Positions 35,795 through 43,966 of a DNA stretch of 51,926 nt are shown piece by piece. Both the position numbers and the translations under genes were made by a program. A model generated the notes under the pieces. That model was not told where the DNA came from. It saw nothing but the letters and a program-made list of their open reading frames with translations, and did no database searches. This DNA comes from Aquimarina agarivorans (GTDB lineage: Bacteria; Bacteroidota; Bacteroidia; Flavobacteriales; Flavobacteriaceae), in NCBI RefSeq assembly GCF_000218485.1, contig NZ_AFPB01000123.1, positions 1 through 51,926 on the forward strand, read 5' to 3'. Numbering within the stretch: position 1 is the stretch's first letter; each line of letters begins with the position of its first letter.

Positions 35795-37118
35795 ATGTTT
35801 AAAAAGGAATTTCTTCTAGTTTTAACTACAGCAATTTTTGCATGTAAAAAAAATACGCCTCCTTCCCCTCAGGTTGTTGTTGAAAAAAAAGGCACCAGTG
35901 CCAAAAATAATTAAAGAATTTGATTTTGTGTTAAATGACTACCAAGTGGTTAAAGACACCATAAAGTCTGGGGATAGTTTCGGGGCAATTATGGACGCCC
36001 ATGGAGTAACTAGGTCTCAGGTTTTTGAAATTTCTAACAAAGTAAAAGATAGTTTTAATGTTGCTAAAATTGCCGTTGGTAAACCGTATACAATTTTAAA
36101 ATCTAAAGATAGTATTGCTGAGGTAAAGGCATTTATATATCAAAAAAATAAAGTGAATTACGCAGTAGTTCATGTAACTGATTCCATTTACGCATCAAAC
36201 AAAAAGAAAAACGTCATTACCAAAAAAAGGTCAATAACAGGAGTTATCGACAGTTCATTATCGCAAACTATTGAGCATGAAAATGTATCTCCTTACTTAA
36301 CTCACATACTTTCCAGTATTTACCAATGGAGTATTGATTTTTTTAAAATTCAAAAAGGCGATCGTTTTAAAGTAATTTTTACAGAACAGTTTTTGGAAGA
36401 TGGCACTTACGTGGGAATTAATGACGTTGAAGCCGCTATTTTTGAACACAACAAAACACCTTTTTATGCCTTTCAGTATGAAGTGAAGGAAAGCAAAAAG
36501 CAAGAAGTTTCCTATTATGATGATCAGGCAAAATCACTACAAAGCTTTTTCTTAAAGGCACCTTTACAATTTAGTCGCATTTCTTCTCGATATTCACGTC
36601 GTAGATTTCACCCAGTTCAAAAAAGGTGGAAATCTCATAAAGGGACAGATTATGCAGCCCCACATGGCACTCCAATTTGGTCTACTGCCAATGGCACGGT
36701 TGTAAAAGCTGGATACACTTCCGGAAACGGAAAGTACGTAAAAGTAAAGCATAATAATAAGTACAGTACTCAATATTTACACATGTCAAAAATACTGGTT
36801 AAAAAAGGCCAATATGTTAAACAAGGAGATGTTATAGGTCGCGTAGGAAGTACAGGTTTAGCAACTGGTCCACATGTATGTTATCGTTTTTGGGTAAACG
36901 GAAAACAAGTTGATCCGTACCGACAAAAATTACCAAGTTCAAAAAATATTGAAGAAAAGCACAAAGAAGCTTATTTTAAATATATAAAACCAATTAAAAA
37001 AGCTATAGATAGTATTCCTTATAAATCAGTGAATAATACGCAAACTTATGAAAACACTACCATCTCAAAATCCAACGCAAACAGCAGCTTGGAAAGCATT
37101 ACAAGTACATTACAATGA
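35795..37118 (+). CDS. M23-family peptidase lipoprotein, frameshifted near the N-terminus
   Basis: An ATG at 35795, two bases after the dioxygenase stop, opens MFKKEFLLVLTTAIFACKKN, a lipoprotein signal (Cys17). At the A8 run 35883-35890 the frame is off by one; removing one A joins VVVEKK to APVPKIIKEFDF for a 440-residue protein. The region FDFVLNDYQVVKDTIKSGDS is LysM/OapA-like. The LytM/M23 domain has HKGTDYAAPHGTPI (His and Asp zinc ligands), YLHMSKILVKKGQYV and GPHVCYRFW, where the usual HxH motif reads HVC. Probably a cell-wall hydrolase or an inactive activator. Its 3' end overlaps pgi by 71 bases. Confidence 0.85.
35883..35890 (+). other. Frameshifting homopolymer (A8)
   Basis: Here one A too many breaks the frame: seven A residues would join the lipoprotein signal to the M23 body (1323 bases, 440 codons plus stop). 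Confidence 0.8.
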
Positions 37119-38691
37119 TATAAAGGATACGCATTTAAAAGAACTTTTTGAAAAAGATGCTACTCGAGGAGATACGTTAAAAATTCAATGGGAACAATTT
37201 TATGTTGACTATTCAAAAAACAACATAAACTCAAAAACAATTGAATTGCTTTTGGATTTGGCTGAGGAAGTGGATTTAGCTGGCGCTATGAAAAGCTATT
37301 TTGGAGGCAAAACTATAAATGCTACCGAAGAAAGAGCAGTACAGCATATGGCTTTGCGCTCACCAAAAGGATCTAAAATTGAGGTTGATGGTGAAAATAT
37401 TGTAGATGAAGTAACTGAGGTAAATGCTAAAGTAAAAGCATTCACTGAAAAAATAATTTCAGGACAACACAAAGGATTTACTGGTAAGGCAATTACAGAT
37501 ATTGTAAATATTGGTATTGGAGGTTCGGACCTTGGGCCGGTAATGATTACTGAAGCCTTAGAATACTACAAAAATCACTTGAATATTCATTTCATTTCAA
37601 ATGTTGATGGAGATCATGTACACCAAAATTTAAAAAATTTAGATCCTGAAACCACGCTATTTGTAGTGGTTTCAAAATCATTTGGAACTCAGGAAACACT
37701 TTCCAATGCAATGACTGCTCGTGAGTGGTTTATTGAAAAAGCTAACGGAAATGAAGGCGTAAGTAAACATTTTGTAGCCGTATCCTCAAATGTAGAAAAG
37801 GTTACTGAATTCGGAATTGCAGCGGAAAATATTTTTCCGCTTTGGGATTGGGTTGGCGGTCGATTTTCCTTGTGGAGTGCTGTTGGATTATCCGTAGCGC
37901 TATCTATCGGTTTTGATCAGTTTGAAGAATTATTAGCCGGAGCGCATGAAATGGATATCCATTTTAAGTATACCGATTTTGAAAAAAATATCCCTGTCCT
38001 TTTAGGCTTATTAAGCGTTTGGTACAATAATTTTCATGGAGCTGAAACCGAAGCTATTATACCATTCAATCAATATTTACACCGTTTACCTGCTTATTTG
38101 CAGCAAGGTATCATGGAAAGCAACGGAAAAGGTGTGGATCGTAACGGGAATAAAATAGATTACCAAACAGGTACCATTATTTGGGGAGAACCAGGTACAA
38201 ACTCCCAACACGCATTTTTTCAATTAATTCATCAGGGAACAAAAATTATTCCAACGGAATTTATTGGATTTAAAAAATCGTTATTTGGTGATAAGGAACA
38301 TCATGATAAACTGATGGCTAACTTTTTTGCTCAAACGGAAGCGTTAATGAACGGAAAAACTAAGGAAACTGTTGTTGCCGAATTGGCTTCTAAAAACTTA
38401 TCTGAGGCTGAACTAGCCAAACTGGCTCCGTTTAAAGAGTTTGAGGGCAATAGACCTACAACAACATTATTAATTGAAAAATTGACTCCTAAAACGTTAG
38501 GCTCTTTGGTAGCCATGTACGAACACCGAATTTTTGTACAAGGGGTTGTTTGGAATATTTATAGCTATGATCAATGGGGGGTGGAGTTAGGAAAACAGCT
38601 GGCATCAAAAATTTTGAATGAAATTACCGAAGAACATCCGCATAAACACGACAGCTCAACTGCTAATCTTTTAAAAGAATACCTGAAGTAA
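37048..38691 (+). CDS. pgi: Glucose-6-phosphate isomerase
   Basis: 547 residues, full-length bacterial PGI. The start KTLPSQNPTQTAAWKALQVH is canonical. Signatures include IGIGGSDLGPVMITEAL, the PROSITE-type GGRFSLWSAVGLSVAL and GTNSQHAFFQLIHQGTKIIP, with the catalytic Glu in LQQGIMESNGKG. It interconverts glucose-6-phosphate and fructose-6-phosphate. It starts inside the 3' end of the M23 gene and is followed by a strong terminator, ending this operon. Confidence 0.97.
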   Translation: MKTLPSQNPTQTAAWKALQVHYNDIKDTHLKELFEKDATRGDTLKIQWEQFYVDYSKNNINSKTIELLLDLAEEVDLAGAMKSYFGGKTINATEERAVQHMALRSPKGSKIEVDGENIVDEVTEVNAKVKAFTEKIISGQHKGFTGKAITDIVNIGIGGSDLGPVMITEALEYYKNHLNIHFISNVDGDHVHQNLKNLDPETTLFVVVSKSFGTQETLSNAMTAREWFIEKANGNEGVSKHFVAVSSNVEKVTEFGIAAENIFPLWDWVGGRFSLWSAVGLSVALSIGFDQFEELLAGAHEMDIHFKYTDFEKNIPVLLGLLSVWYNNFHGAETEAIIPFNQYLHRLPAYLQQGIMESNGKGVDRNGNKIDYQTGTIIWGEPGTNSQHAFFQLIHQGTKIIPTEFIGFKKSLFGDKEHHDKLMANFFAQTEALMNGKTKETVVAELASKNLSEAELAKLAPFKEFEGNRPTTTLLIEKLTPKTLGSLVAMYEHRIFVQGVVWNIYSYDQWGVELGKQLASKILNEITEEHPHKHDSSTANLLKEYLK

Positions 38692-38709
38692 CGTTAAAAA
38701 TTAGATAAA

Positions 38710-38745
38710 ACAAATAGCCTTTACAAGTAAGTAAAGGCTATTTGT
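38710..38745 (+). terminator. Intrinsic terminator after pgi
   Basis: ACAAATAGCCTTTAC (38710-38724) and GTAAAGGCTATTTGT (38731-38745) form a perfect 15-bp stem with a 6-base loop, 18 bases after the pgi stop. The A-rich and T-rich flanks could let it act in both directions, although only pgi points at it. Confidence 0.85.
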
Positions 38746-38784
38746 TTGAATAATATTATTTTAGTAAATTAGAATTATAATCAT

Positions 38785-39222
38785 ATGGAAAGTATCGTAA
38801 AAATTGTTCATTCAACATGGGCTTATTTAGTATTGGCAATATTAGCATTAGCAGCGTTTAATGCTATTGCAGGTTTGGTTTCTAAAAGAGAATACCAAGC
38901 TAAAGATTTCAGGATTTCATTATTTACACTTATTGTAACTCATTTACAGTTTGTTATAGGACTAATACTTTTATTTGTGTCGGGTAAAATTTTATGGTTT
39001 ACTGATATTCCAGCTAAAGATATTATGGGAAATGCTGAAATGCGCTTATACAATGTGGAGCATCCAACGGTAATGATTTTAGCCATTGCCTTGCTAACTG
39101 TAGGCTACTCAAAACACAAAAAAAAATTAACTTCAACGCCTAAATTTAAGTCATTAGCTATTTTTTACTCATTAGCATTATTGTTGGTACTTTCAAGAAT
39201 ACCCTGGAAAGCGTGGTTTTAA
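38785..39222 (+). CDS. Small four-helix membrane protein, unknown function
   Basis: 145 residues with four hydrophobic segments at about 10-32, 48-70, 90-108 and 118-138. A His in IVKIVHSTWAYLVL and another in YNVEHPTVMIL sit near the helix ends, with LIVTHLQFVIGLILLFVSG between. This resembles a conserved flavobacterial membrane family; the His positions could suit haem binding as in small cytochrome b-like proteins, but this is a guess. The gene stands alone after the pgi terminator. Confidence 0.7.
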   Translation: MESIVKIVHSTWAYLVLAILALAAFNAIAGLVSKREYQAKDFRISLFTLIVTHLQFVIGLILLFVSGKILWFTDIPAKDIMGNAEMRLYNVEHPTVMILAIALLTVGYSKHKKKLTSTPKFKSLAIFYSLALLLVLSRIPWKAWF

Positions 39223-39272
39223 ATCCTTATTTTTTTTAAACATTTTAAACGCCGATAAAAACTAATCATAAT

Positions 39273-41330
39273 ATGAAGTTAAATTATATATTAAACAGTA
39301 CGTTAATCTTAGGTTTTTCAAGTGTTACTCTTGCTCAGGAGACAAACATTACCATTGATTTAGGTATAAAAAAATACGTTGGAAAGGAAAGTAAATTAGA
39401 CCGAACAAAATATTTTGGAATACAATCCGCTGCTACTTCTAATGAGTTTAAATCAGAAAGTGATTATTTATTTTCTGAATTAAATACCTATCCATCTCGT
39501 GGTTTTGACGGACCACAGCCCTACGGCGATTTGGAAGATTTATCTTCTGGAAAAATAAGTTCAAAAGCAAAATCAAAAAGTTCATATTATAAAAATACAG
39601 CTACCTTTAAAAATTATGGTACACGTAAATATGTGATTACACAAAAGCCTTCGAAAGTTTTTAAAATGGGAGCTGACGCTGATGCTGCCGTTGATAAAAT
39701 TAGCGCGTACATGAAGGAAGCTTTTCCCGAAAATTCATCAAATTACTTGGATTTAATGGATCAGACTTTTGCCAGTACAACATTATTTTCCGACGATACG
39801 GATGAGGCTAAAAAGGAAATCAGCAGGTATTTTGCTGACATTGCAAAAGGATTAAAAAAGAAATTTCCAAAGCTCAAAATTGGCGGATTTAGCTCACTAA
39901 GGCCTCGATTTGAACTCAATAATTTTGATTATTGGGAAAATAACCATAAGTTGTTTATGGATATTGCCGGAGAGCAATTAGATTTTTTATCACTTAAGCT
40001 TTATGATGAGGTAGATAGGGACACATCCACCATAAACTATTGTTCAGGCAGTGATGCAGAAGCTACGCTGGATCTTATAGAAACATATAGCTTTAATAAA
40101 TGGAATAAAGTAAAACCCTTGTTAATTTCGGAATACGGAATTAAAGTTCCTTATTGGGAGGGTACCGCTTACAGTTCGGATCGTGATGGATTTATTTTAG
40201 AATCCCTGAACAAAATGGTAATGACTCTAATGGATAAGCCCGATCGGATTGAAAAGGCGATTCCGTATATTTTAGGGAAAGCAGAAAAGTTTTATAAAAA
40301 CTCAGTAATTAATCCCAATGGAAATCCGCACCCATTAGCAGTTACTCACAAATCTGCCGATGGAAAGTCATACGAATACAGCAACTTGATTAAATTTTAT
40401 GAATTTTGGAAGGATGTCAAAGGGGTCCGAACATACATAGCATCTGACAATCCTGATATACAAGTAAATGCTTTTTATGATAAAGGCAAATGGATGCTGA
40501 TTTTTAATAACCTTTCGGACGAATCGCAATTACTAAACTTTAATTTTTCAGAATTTGATGCTGAAAGAATTTCTAAATATACGTTACGAAGGTTATTTTT
40601 AAACGAATCTGGCTTACCAGAATTGACTGAAGCCTTTACGGACATACATATTGATCAGTGGGATATTGATGCCAATGAAACACTGATGCTTATTTGCGAT
40701 GTTCCTGTAGATACTGAATTTGCCACTTCAATTGTGGAGTATAACAATTACTCCAAACAAATGCTAAAGCCAATTGTAGCTGATAAACCTATTGAATTCG
40801 AGTTTACCAATGTAAAAACAGGAAAAGGGAAAGCAAATTTACGAGTGTCTTTTGGTAAGGACGTAAAATCCGACCTACAACCTATTGTTAAAATAAACGA
40901 CAACATTGTATTAACCCCTAAAAACTGGGCAGGCTATAATCAATCGAATCGAAAAACATTTTTTGGCATGTTGTCTATTCCAATACCAATGTCCTATTTG
41001 AAAGATACTAGTGAGGTTGAAATTACATTTGCAGACACAGGAGGAAAAGTAAGCTCTGTGGTTATAAATTCCGAAATATTTTCTACGGATGTGGAAAACA
41101 AAAATTATGAGGCTCCCAATACACTGGTATATTCAAGCCATGGCGGTAATTTGTTGCATATTTCAAGCGAAATCAAATGTAAAAATCCGAAAATTACAGA
41201 TTTAGAAGGGAACACCATAAAAAAATTAAAGTCCTACAAAAACGGAGAAACTATTGATATTTCAACGCTAAAAGTGGGTAAATATATTTTAGAAACTACC
41301 ACTAATGGAAAGCTTAAATTCAAAAAATGA
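39273..41330 (+). CDS. Probable GH86-like glycoside hydrolase (agarase/porphyranase type) with type IX sorting tail
   Basis: 685 residues. A signal peptide (about 1-21, ending LAQ) is followed by a TIM-barrel region reading like clan GH-A enzymes of the GH86 type: DRTKYFGIQSAATSN, DLMDQTFAS, LKIGGFSSLRP, DFLSLKLYDEVD and the likely nucleophile Glu287 in LISEYGIKVPYWEG. The usual Asn-Glu acid/base pair seems to be Asp163-Gln164. Two beta-rich domains follow, and the last 70 residues (ITDLEGNTIKKL, LKVGKYILETTTNGKLKFKK) look like a type A sorting domain for secretion. Expected substrate is agar or porphyran. The family call is by eye and other GH-A families remain possible. Confidence 0.6.
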   Translation: MKLNYILNSTLILGFSSVTLAQETNITIDLGIKKYVGKESKLDRTKYFGIQSAATSNEFKSESDYLFSELNTYPSRGFDGPQPYGDLEDLSSGKISSKAKSKSSYYKNTATFKNYGTRKYVITQKPSKVFKMGADADAAVDKISAYMKEAFPENSSNYLDLMDQTFASTTLFSDDTDEAKKEISRYFADIAKGLKKKFPKLKIGGFSSLRPRFELNNFDYWENNHKLFMDIAGEQLDFLSLKLYDEVDRDTSTINYCSGSDAEATLDLIETYSFNKWNKVKPLLISEYGIKVPYWEGTAYSSDRDGFILESLNKMVMTLMDKPDRIEKAIPYILGKAEKFYKNSVINPNGNPHPLAVTHKSADGKSYEYSNLIKFYEFWKDVKGVRTYIASDNPDIQVNAFYDKGKWMLIFNNLSDESQLLNFNFSEFDAERISKYTLRRLFLNESGLPELTEAFTDIHIDQWDIDANETLMLICDVPVDTEFATSIVEYNNYSKQMLKPIVADKPIEFEFTNVKTGKGKANLRVSFGKDVKSDLQPIVKINDNIVLTPKNWAGYNQSNRKTFFGMLSIPIPMSYLKDTSEVEITFADTGGKVSSVVINSEIFSTDVENKNYEAPNTLVYSSHGGNLLHISSEIKCKNPKITDLEGNTIKKLKSYKNGETIDISTLKVGKYILETTTNGKLKFKK

Positions 41331-42392
41331 ATGAATTTAAATTTATTTAAAGCTTCACTTACAATTTTTGTAGTGGGGCTTTTTTCGTGCAACAAAGTAG
41401 GAAATCAAAACGATGCCACTCACAAAAATGAAATTCAGGCTTCGTTTTCGTTCCATCAGAACTATCTAAAAGAAATTGAAAAATTGCCAAAAAAATCCCC
41501 TCATGAAAAGGACACAACTATGCTATTTGTTAAAGGGGGTAGTTTTTTAATGGGCGGGACTAGCGTACAGGCAAATCCCGATGAATTGCCCGTCCATAAA
41601 GAAACAGTTGATGATTTTTATATGGATGCTACCGAAGTTACCAATGCTGAATTTAGCGCTTTTGTTACAGCAACAGGATATATTACAACTGCTGAAAGAC
41701 CTATAGACCCACATTTTATAGCGGCAATTACCGGTGTAGCTCCAGAAACCGTTGATACCGACCCTGCTGCTTTAGTTTTTAATGGCAATCCTAAAATGTG
41801 GTGGTCAATGGTAAAAGGCGCCAACTGGAGGCATCCTCAAGGTCCTAAAAGTACTATTATTGGAAAAGACTCATACCCAGTAGTGCAAGTCTCCTGGTAT
41901 GATGCCATAGCATACTGTCATTGGGCTAATAAACGCTTGCCCACTGAAGAGGAGTTTGAATATGCTGCAAGAAATCAAGGAAAACAAATAAAATACAGTT
42001 GGGGCAATGATTTTAATAAAGCCGTTGAATATGCAAATTTTCACCAAGGAAATTTTCCTTTGGGCAATTTAAAAATAGATAATTTTGAAGGTTTAGCTCC
42101 AGTTAAAAGCTTCAAAAATAATGCATTGGGTATTTATGACATAGGGGGCAATGTATGGGAGTGGACATTAAACTCTTATTTTTCAGATGCCTATTCAAAA
42201 AAAATTAATTTTGAACAGCCTATATTAGCTAATGATAATACGTTAAATCAAAAAAAAGTAATCCGAGGTGGTTCGTTTTTATGTAACGAAAGTTATTGCT
42301 CAGGTTATCGCGTTGCAGCCCGAATGAATGCGTCACCTGACACAGGCTTAGAGCATTTGGGATTTAGGTGCGTAAGAAACAGTACTAAATAG
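41331..42392 (+). CDS. Formylglycine-generating-enzyme-type (SUMF1/FGE-sulfatase) lipoprotein
   Basis: 353 residues. The signal peptide ends GLFSC (lipobox, about Cys20). The FGE domain is complete: FVKGGSFLMGG, VHKETVDDFYMDATEVTNAEF, PVVQVSWYDAIAYCHWANKRLPTEEEFEYAAR and VIRGGSFLCNESYCSGYRVAARM, ending HLGFRCVRN. Cys318 and Cys323 match the CX4C copper/catalytic pair of true oxidase-type FGEs, which convert a sulfatase Cys to formylglycine. The ATG directly follows the stop of the GH86-like gene. An exported FGE is plausible for periplasmic sulfatases, but none is encoded here. Confidence 0.87.
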   Translation: MNLNLFKASLTIFVVGLFSCNKVGNQNDATHKNEIQASFSFHQNYLKEIEKLPKKSPHEKDTTMLFVKGGSFLMGGTSVQANPDELPVHKETVDDFYMDATEVTNAEFSAFVTATGYITTAERPIDPHFIAAITGVAPETVDTDPAALVFNGNPKMWWSMVKGANWRHPQGPKSTIIGKDSYPVVQVSWYDAIAYCHWANKRLPTEEEFEYAARNQGKQIKYSWGNDFNKAVEYANFHQGNFPLGNLKIDNFEGLAPVKSFKNNALGIYDIGGNVWEWTLNSYFSDAYSKKINFEQPILANDNTLNQKKVIRGGSFLCNESYCSGYRVAARMNASPDTGLEHLGFRCVRNSTK

Positions 42393-42560
42393 CGGCATAA
42401 AAATTGATTACAATAATATATGTACATTATTTTAAGTTAAACTGATCTATTTAGCGCTTTTTGTAGATATTAGCTATTACAAAGCAAAAAAATACAATTA
42501 TTTACACCATATAATCTAAATAAAATATTCTTAATAGTTAGATTGTATAAATTTTTTGAT

Positions 42561-42968
42561 ATGAAAAAATTACTACTAGTATTGGGAGTTCTATTTTTAG
42601 GGATAATGCCAAGTTATTCGCAAGCTTTTGTAAAGTTTGCTGAGGCACCACCAACACAATTAAAGCCTGCAAGAGAGTTTTTCAATTATAAAATTGAGTA
42701 TAAAGCGCTAAAGAAGAGTACAATTTATTTAGAACTAAAAAAAGGAGATTCATTAGTAGGAAATAGCGTGTATGACGTAACAAAACCAGACCAGAAAACG
42801 GTATCGGTTAACCTTCAAATATTTAAAAAAATTGATCGTCTGGAAACAGGAAACGATTATTCTTATAATTTATACATGTACGAAGGTGGGCGAAATGACT
42901 GGTCAAAACGCGCTTGCGAAACTAAAAAGATCGAAGGGATAAAAGTGGTTTCCTCAGCCGCAAATTAA
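42561..42968 (+). CDS. Small exported beta-rich protein, unknown function
   Basis: 135 residues from the ATG at 42561, where the signal peptide KKLLLVLGVLFLGIMPSYSQ begins; an in-frame ATG at 42543 would put six odd residues in front. The mature part alternates short strands (FNYKIEYKALKKSTIYLELK, YDVTKPDQKTVSVNLQIF, NDYSYNLYMYEG) like one fibronectin-type or cupredoxin-like sandwich. No family recognised. It is a single gene converging on porP; the 168 bases before it show no clear promoter. Confidence 0.65.
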   Translation: MKKLLLVLGVLFLGIMPSYSQAFVKFAEAPPTQLKPAREFFNYKIEYKALKKSTIYLELKKGDSLVGNSVYDVTKPDQKTVSVNLQIFKKIDRLETGNDYSYNLYMYEGGRNDWSKRACETKKIEGIKVVSSAAN

Positions 42969-43009
42969 AATTCACTTGTTCTTTTGTTAGGTAATAACGG
43001 CAATCCAAA

Positions 43010-43954
43010 CTAGTAAGTACAACCACAGCTACTTTTTTTACATCCAAAGTCAATTCCTAGACTAATAAGGTGTGATCCGCTATTATCGGTACCTGATACT
43101 TCGTTTACATTTGCCTGATAGCCGTATGCGAAATAAAATTTTGCTTTTTTAATACCGATCATAGGAGAAACTGATAACGGTTTAAAATCCTGATCTATCA
43201 AACTTCGTACTGAAATACCTCCCCATAAATAACTATCCTGAAAAAACTTTCTTACCTTAAAATTGGTATCTAAGGTTGAACGTAGGTCGCTTGAAAACTG
43301 ACGATACAATACCGAAGGTTCAAATTGTAGTTTTTTGAACACGTTTTCAAAAGTAAATCCTGAATATGCATAGTAATTTGTCAAATTACCTGGCTCATTG
43401 ACACTAAAATCCTCTAAAGGTTTATTCAGTAAATTAATAGCGTTTAGCGTAATAAAAAAGGTTTTTAATCGGTACAGCACACTAACATCAAAATTATGAT
43501 CTACCGTGTTTATATCACCCTCAGCAGCTAACAGCGGACGGTTAAATTCCGATGAATCAATAGTGAACTGTGTATACTTATAGCTTATACCAAATGATAA
43601 ATATTGTCGCGAATATTCGCTTATAGTCAAATGGTGTGCAAAAGAGCCTTGAAACCCCTGCTGAGAGGTGGCTCCATTGCTATCATTAAACAATACTGCC
43701 CCTACCCCTGAACGGTTTTGTATACGTCCATCAACGGATATTGTTTGCGTGCTTGGCGCATCATCAATGCCTACCCATTGTTCAAATCCTGTTCCGCGAA
43801 TTTGCCAACAATCCCCAATACCTGCATAAGATGCTGATATTAAAAAGGGATTATCCGTTATATATTGATTGATCACAGGTAAATTGAATTCCTGTGCACA
43901 AACACTAAAGCTGGTCACCAATAAAAAGTAAATTAATTTGAAACGTTTACTCAC
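43010..43954 (-). CDS. PorP/SprF-family type IX secretion membrane protein
   Basis: 314 residues. The signal peptide ends SVCAQ, and NLPVINQYITDNPFLISASYAGIG is the classic PorP/SprF start. Beta-strands typical of an outer-membrane barrel run to the end; two closing Cys pairs (CKKSSCGCTY) are unusual for a barrel terminus. Such proteins are needed for secretion or surface attachment of type IX clients with a type B C-terminal domain. It lies 12 bases downstream of the giant client gene, as sprF follows sprB in Flavobacterium johnsoniae. Confidence 0.93.
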   Translation of the reverse strand: MSKRFKLIYFLLVTSFSVCAQEFNLPVINQYITDNPFLISASYAGIGDCWQIRGTGFEQWVGIDDAPSTQTISVDGRIQNRSGVGAVLFNDSNGATSQQGFQGSFAHHLTISEYSRQYLSFGISYKYTQFTIDSSEFNRPLLAAEGDINTVDHNFDVSVLYRLKTFFITLNAINLLNKPLEDFSVNEPGNLTNYYAYSGFTFENVFKKLQFEPSVLYRQFSSDLRSTLDTNFKVRKFFQDSYLWGGISVRSLIDQDFKPLSVSPMIGIKKAKFYFAYGYQANVNEVSGTDNSGSHLISLGIDFGCKKSSCGCTY

Positions 43955-43966
43955 TATAAAATAATT

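Noticed and set aside
41331..42392. Possible GldK/GldJ-type gliding lipoprotein for the FGE-fold gene
   Set aside because: GldJ/K are inactive FGE-fold proteins; this one keeps both catalytic Cys residues (CX4C) and sits after a glycosidase, so an active FGE is the better call.
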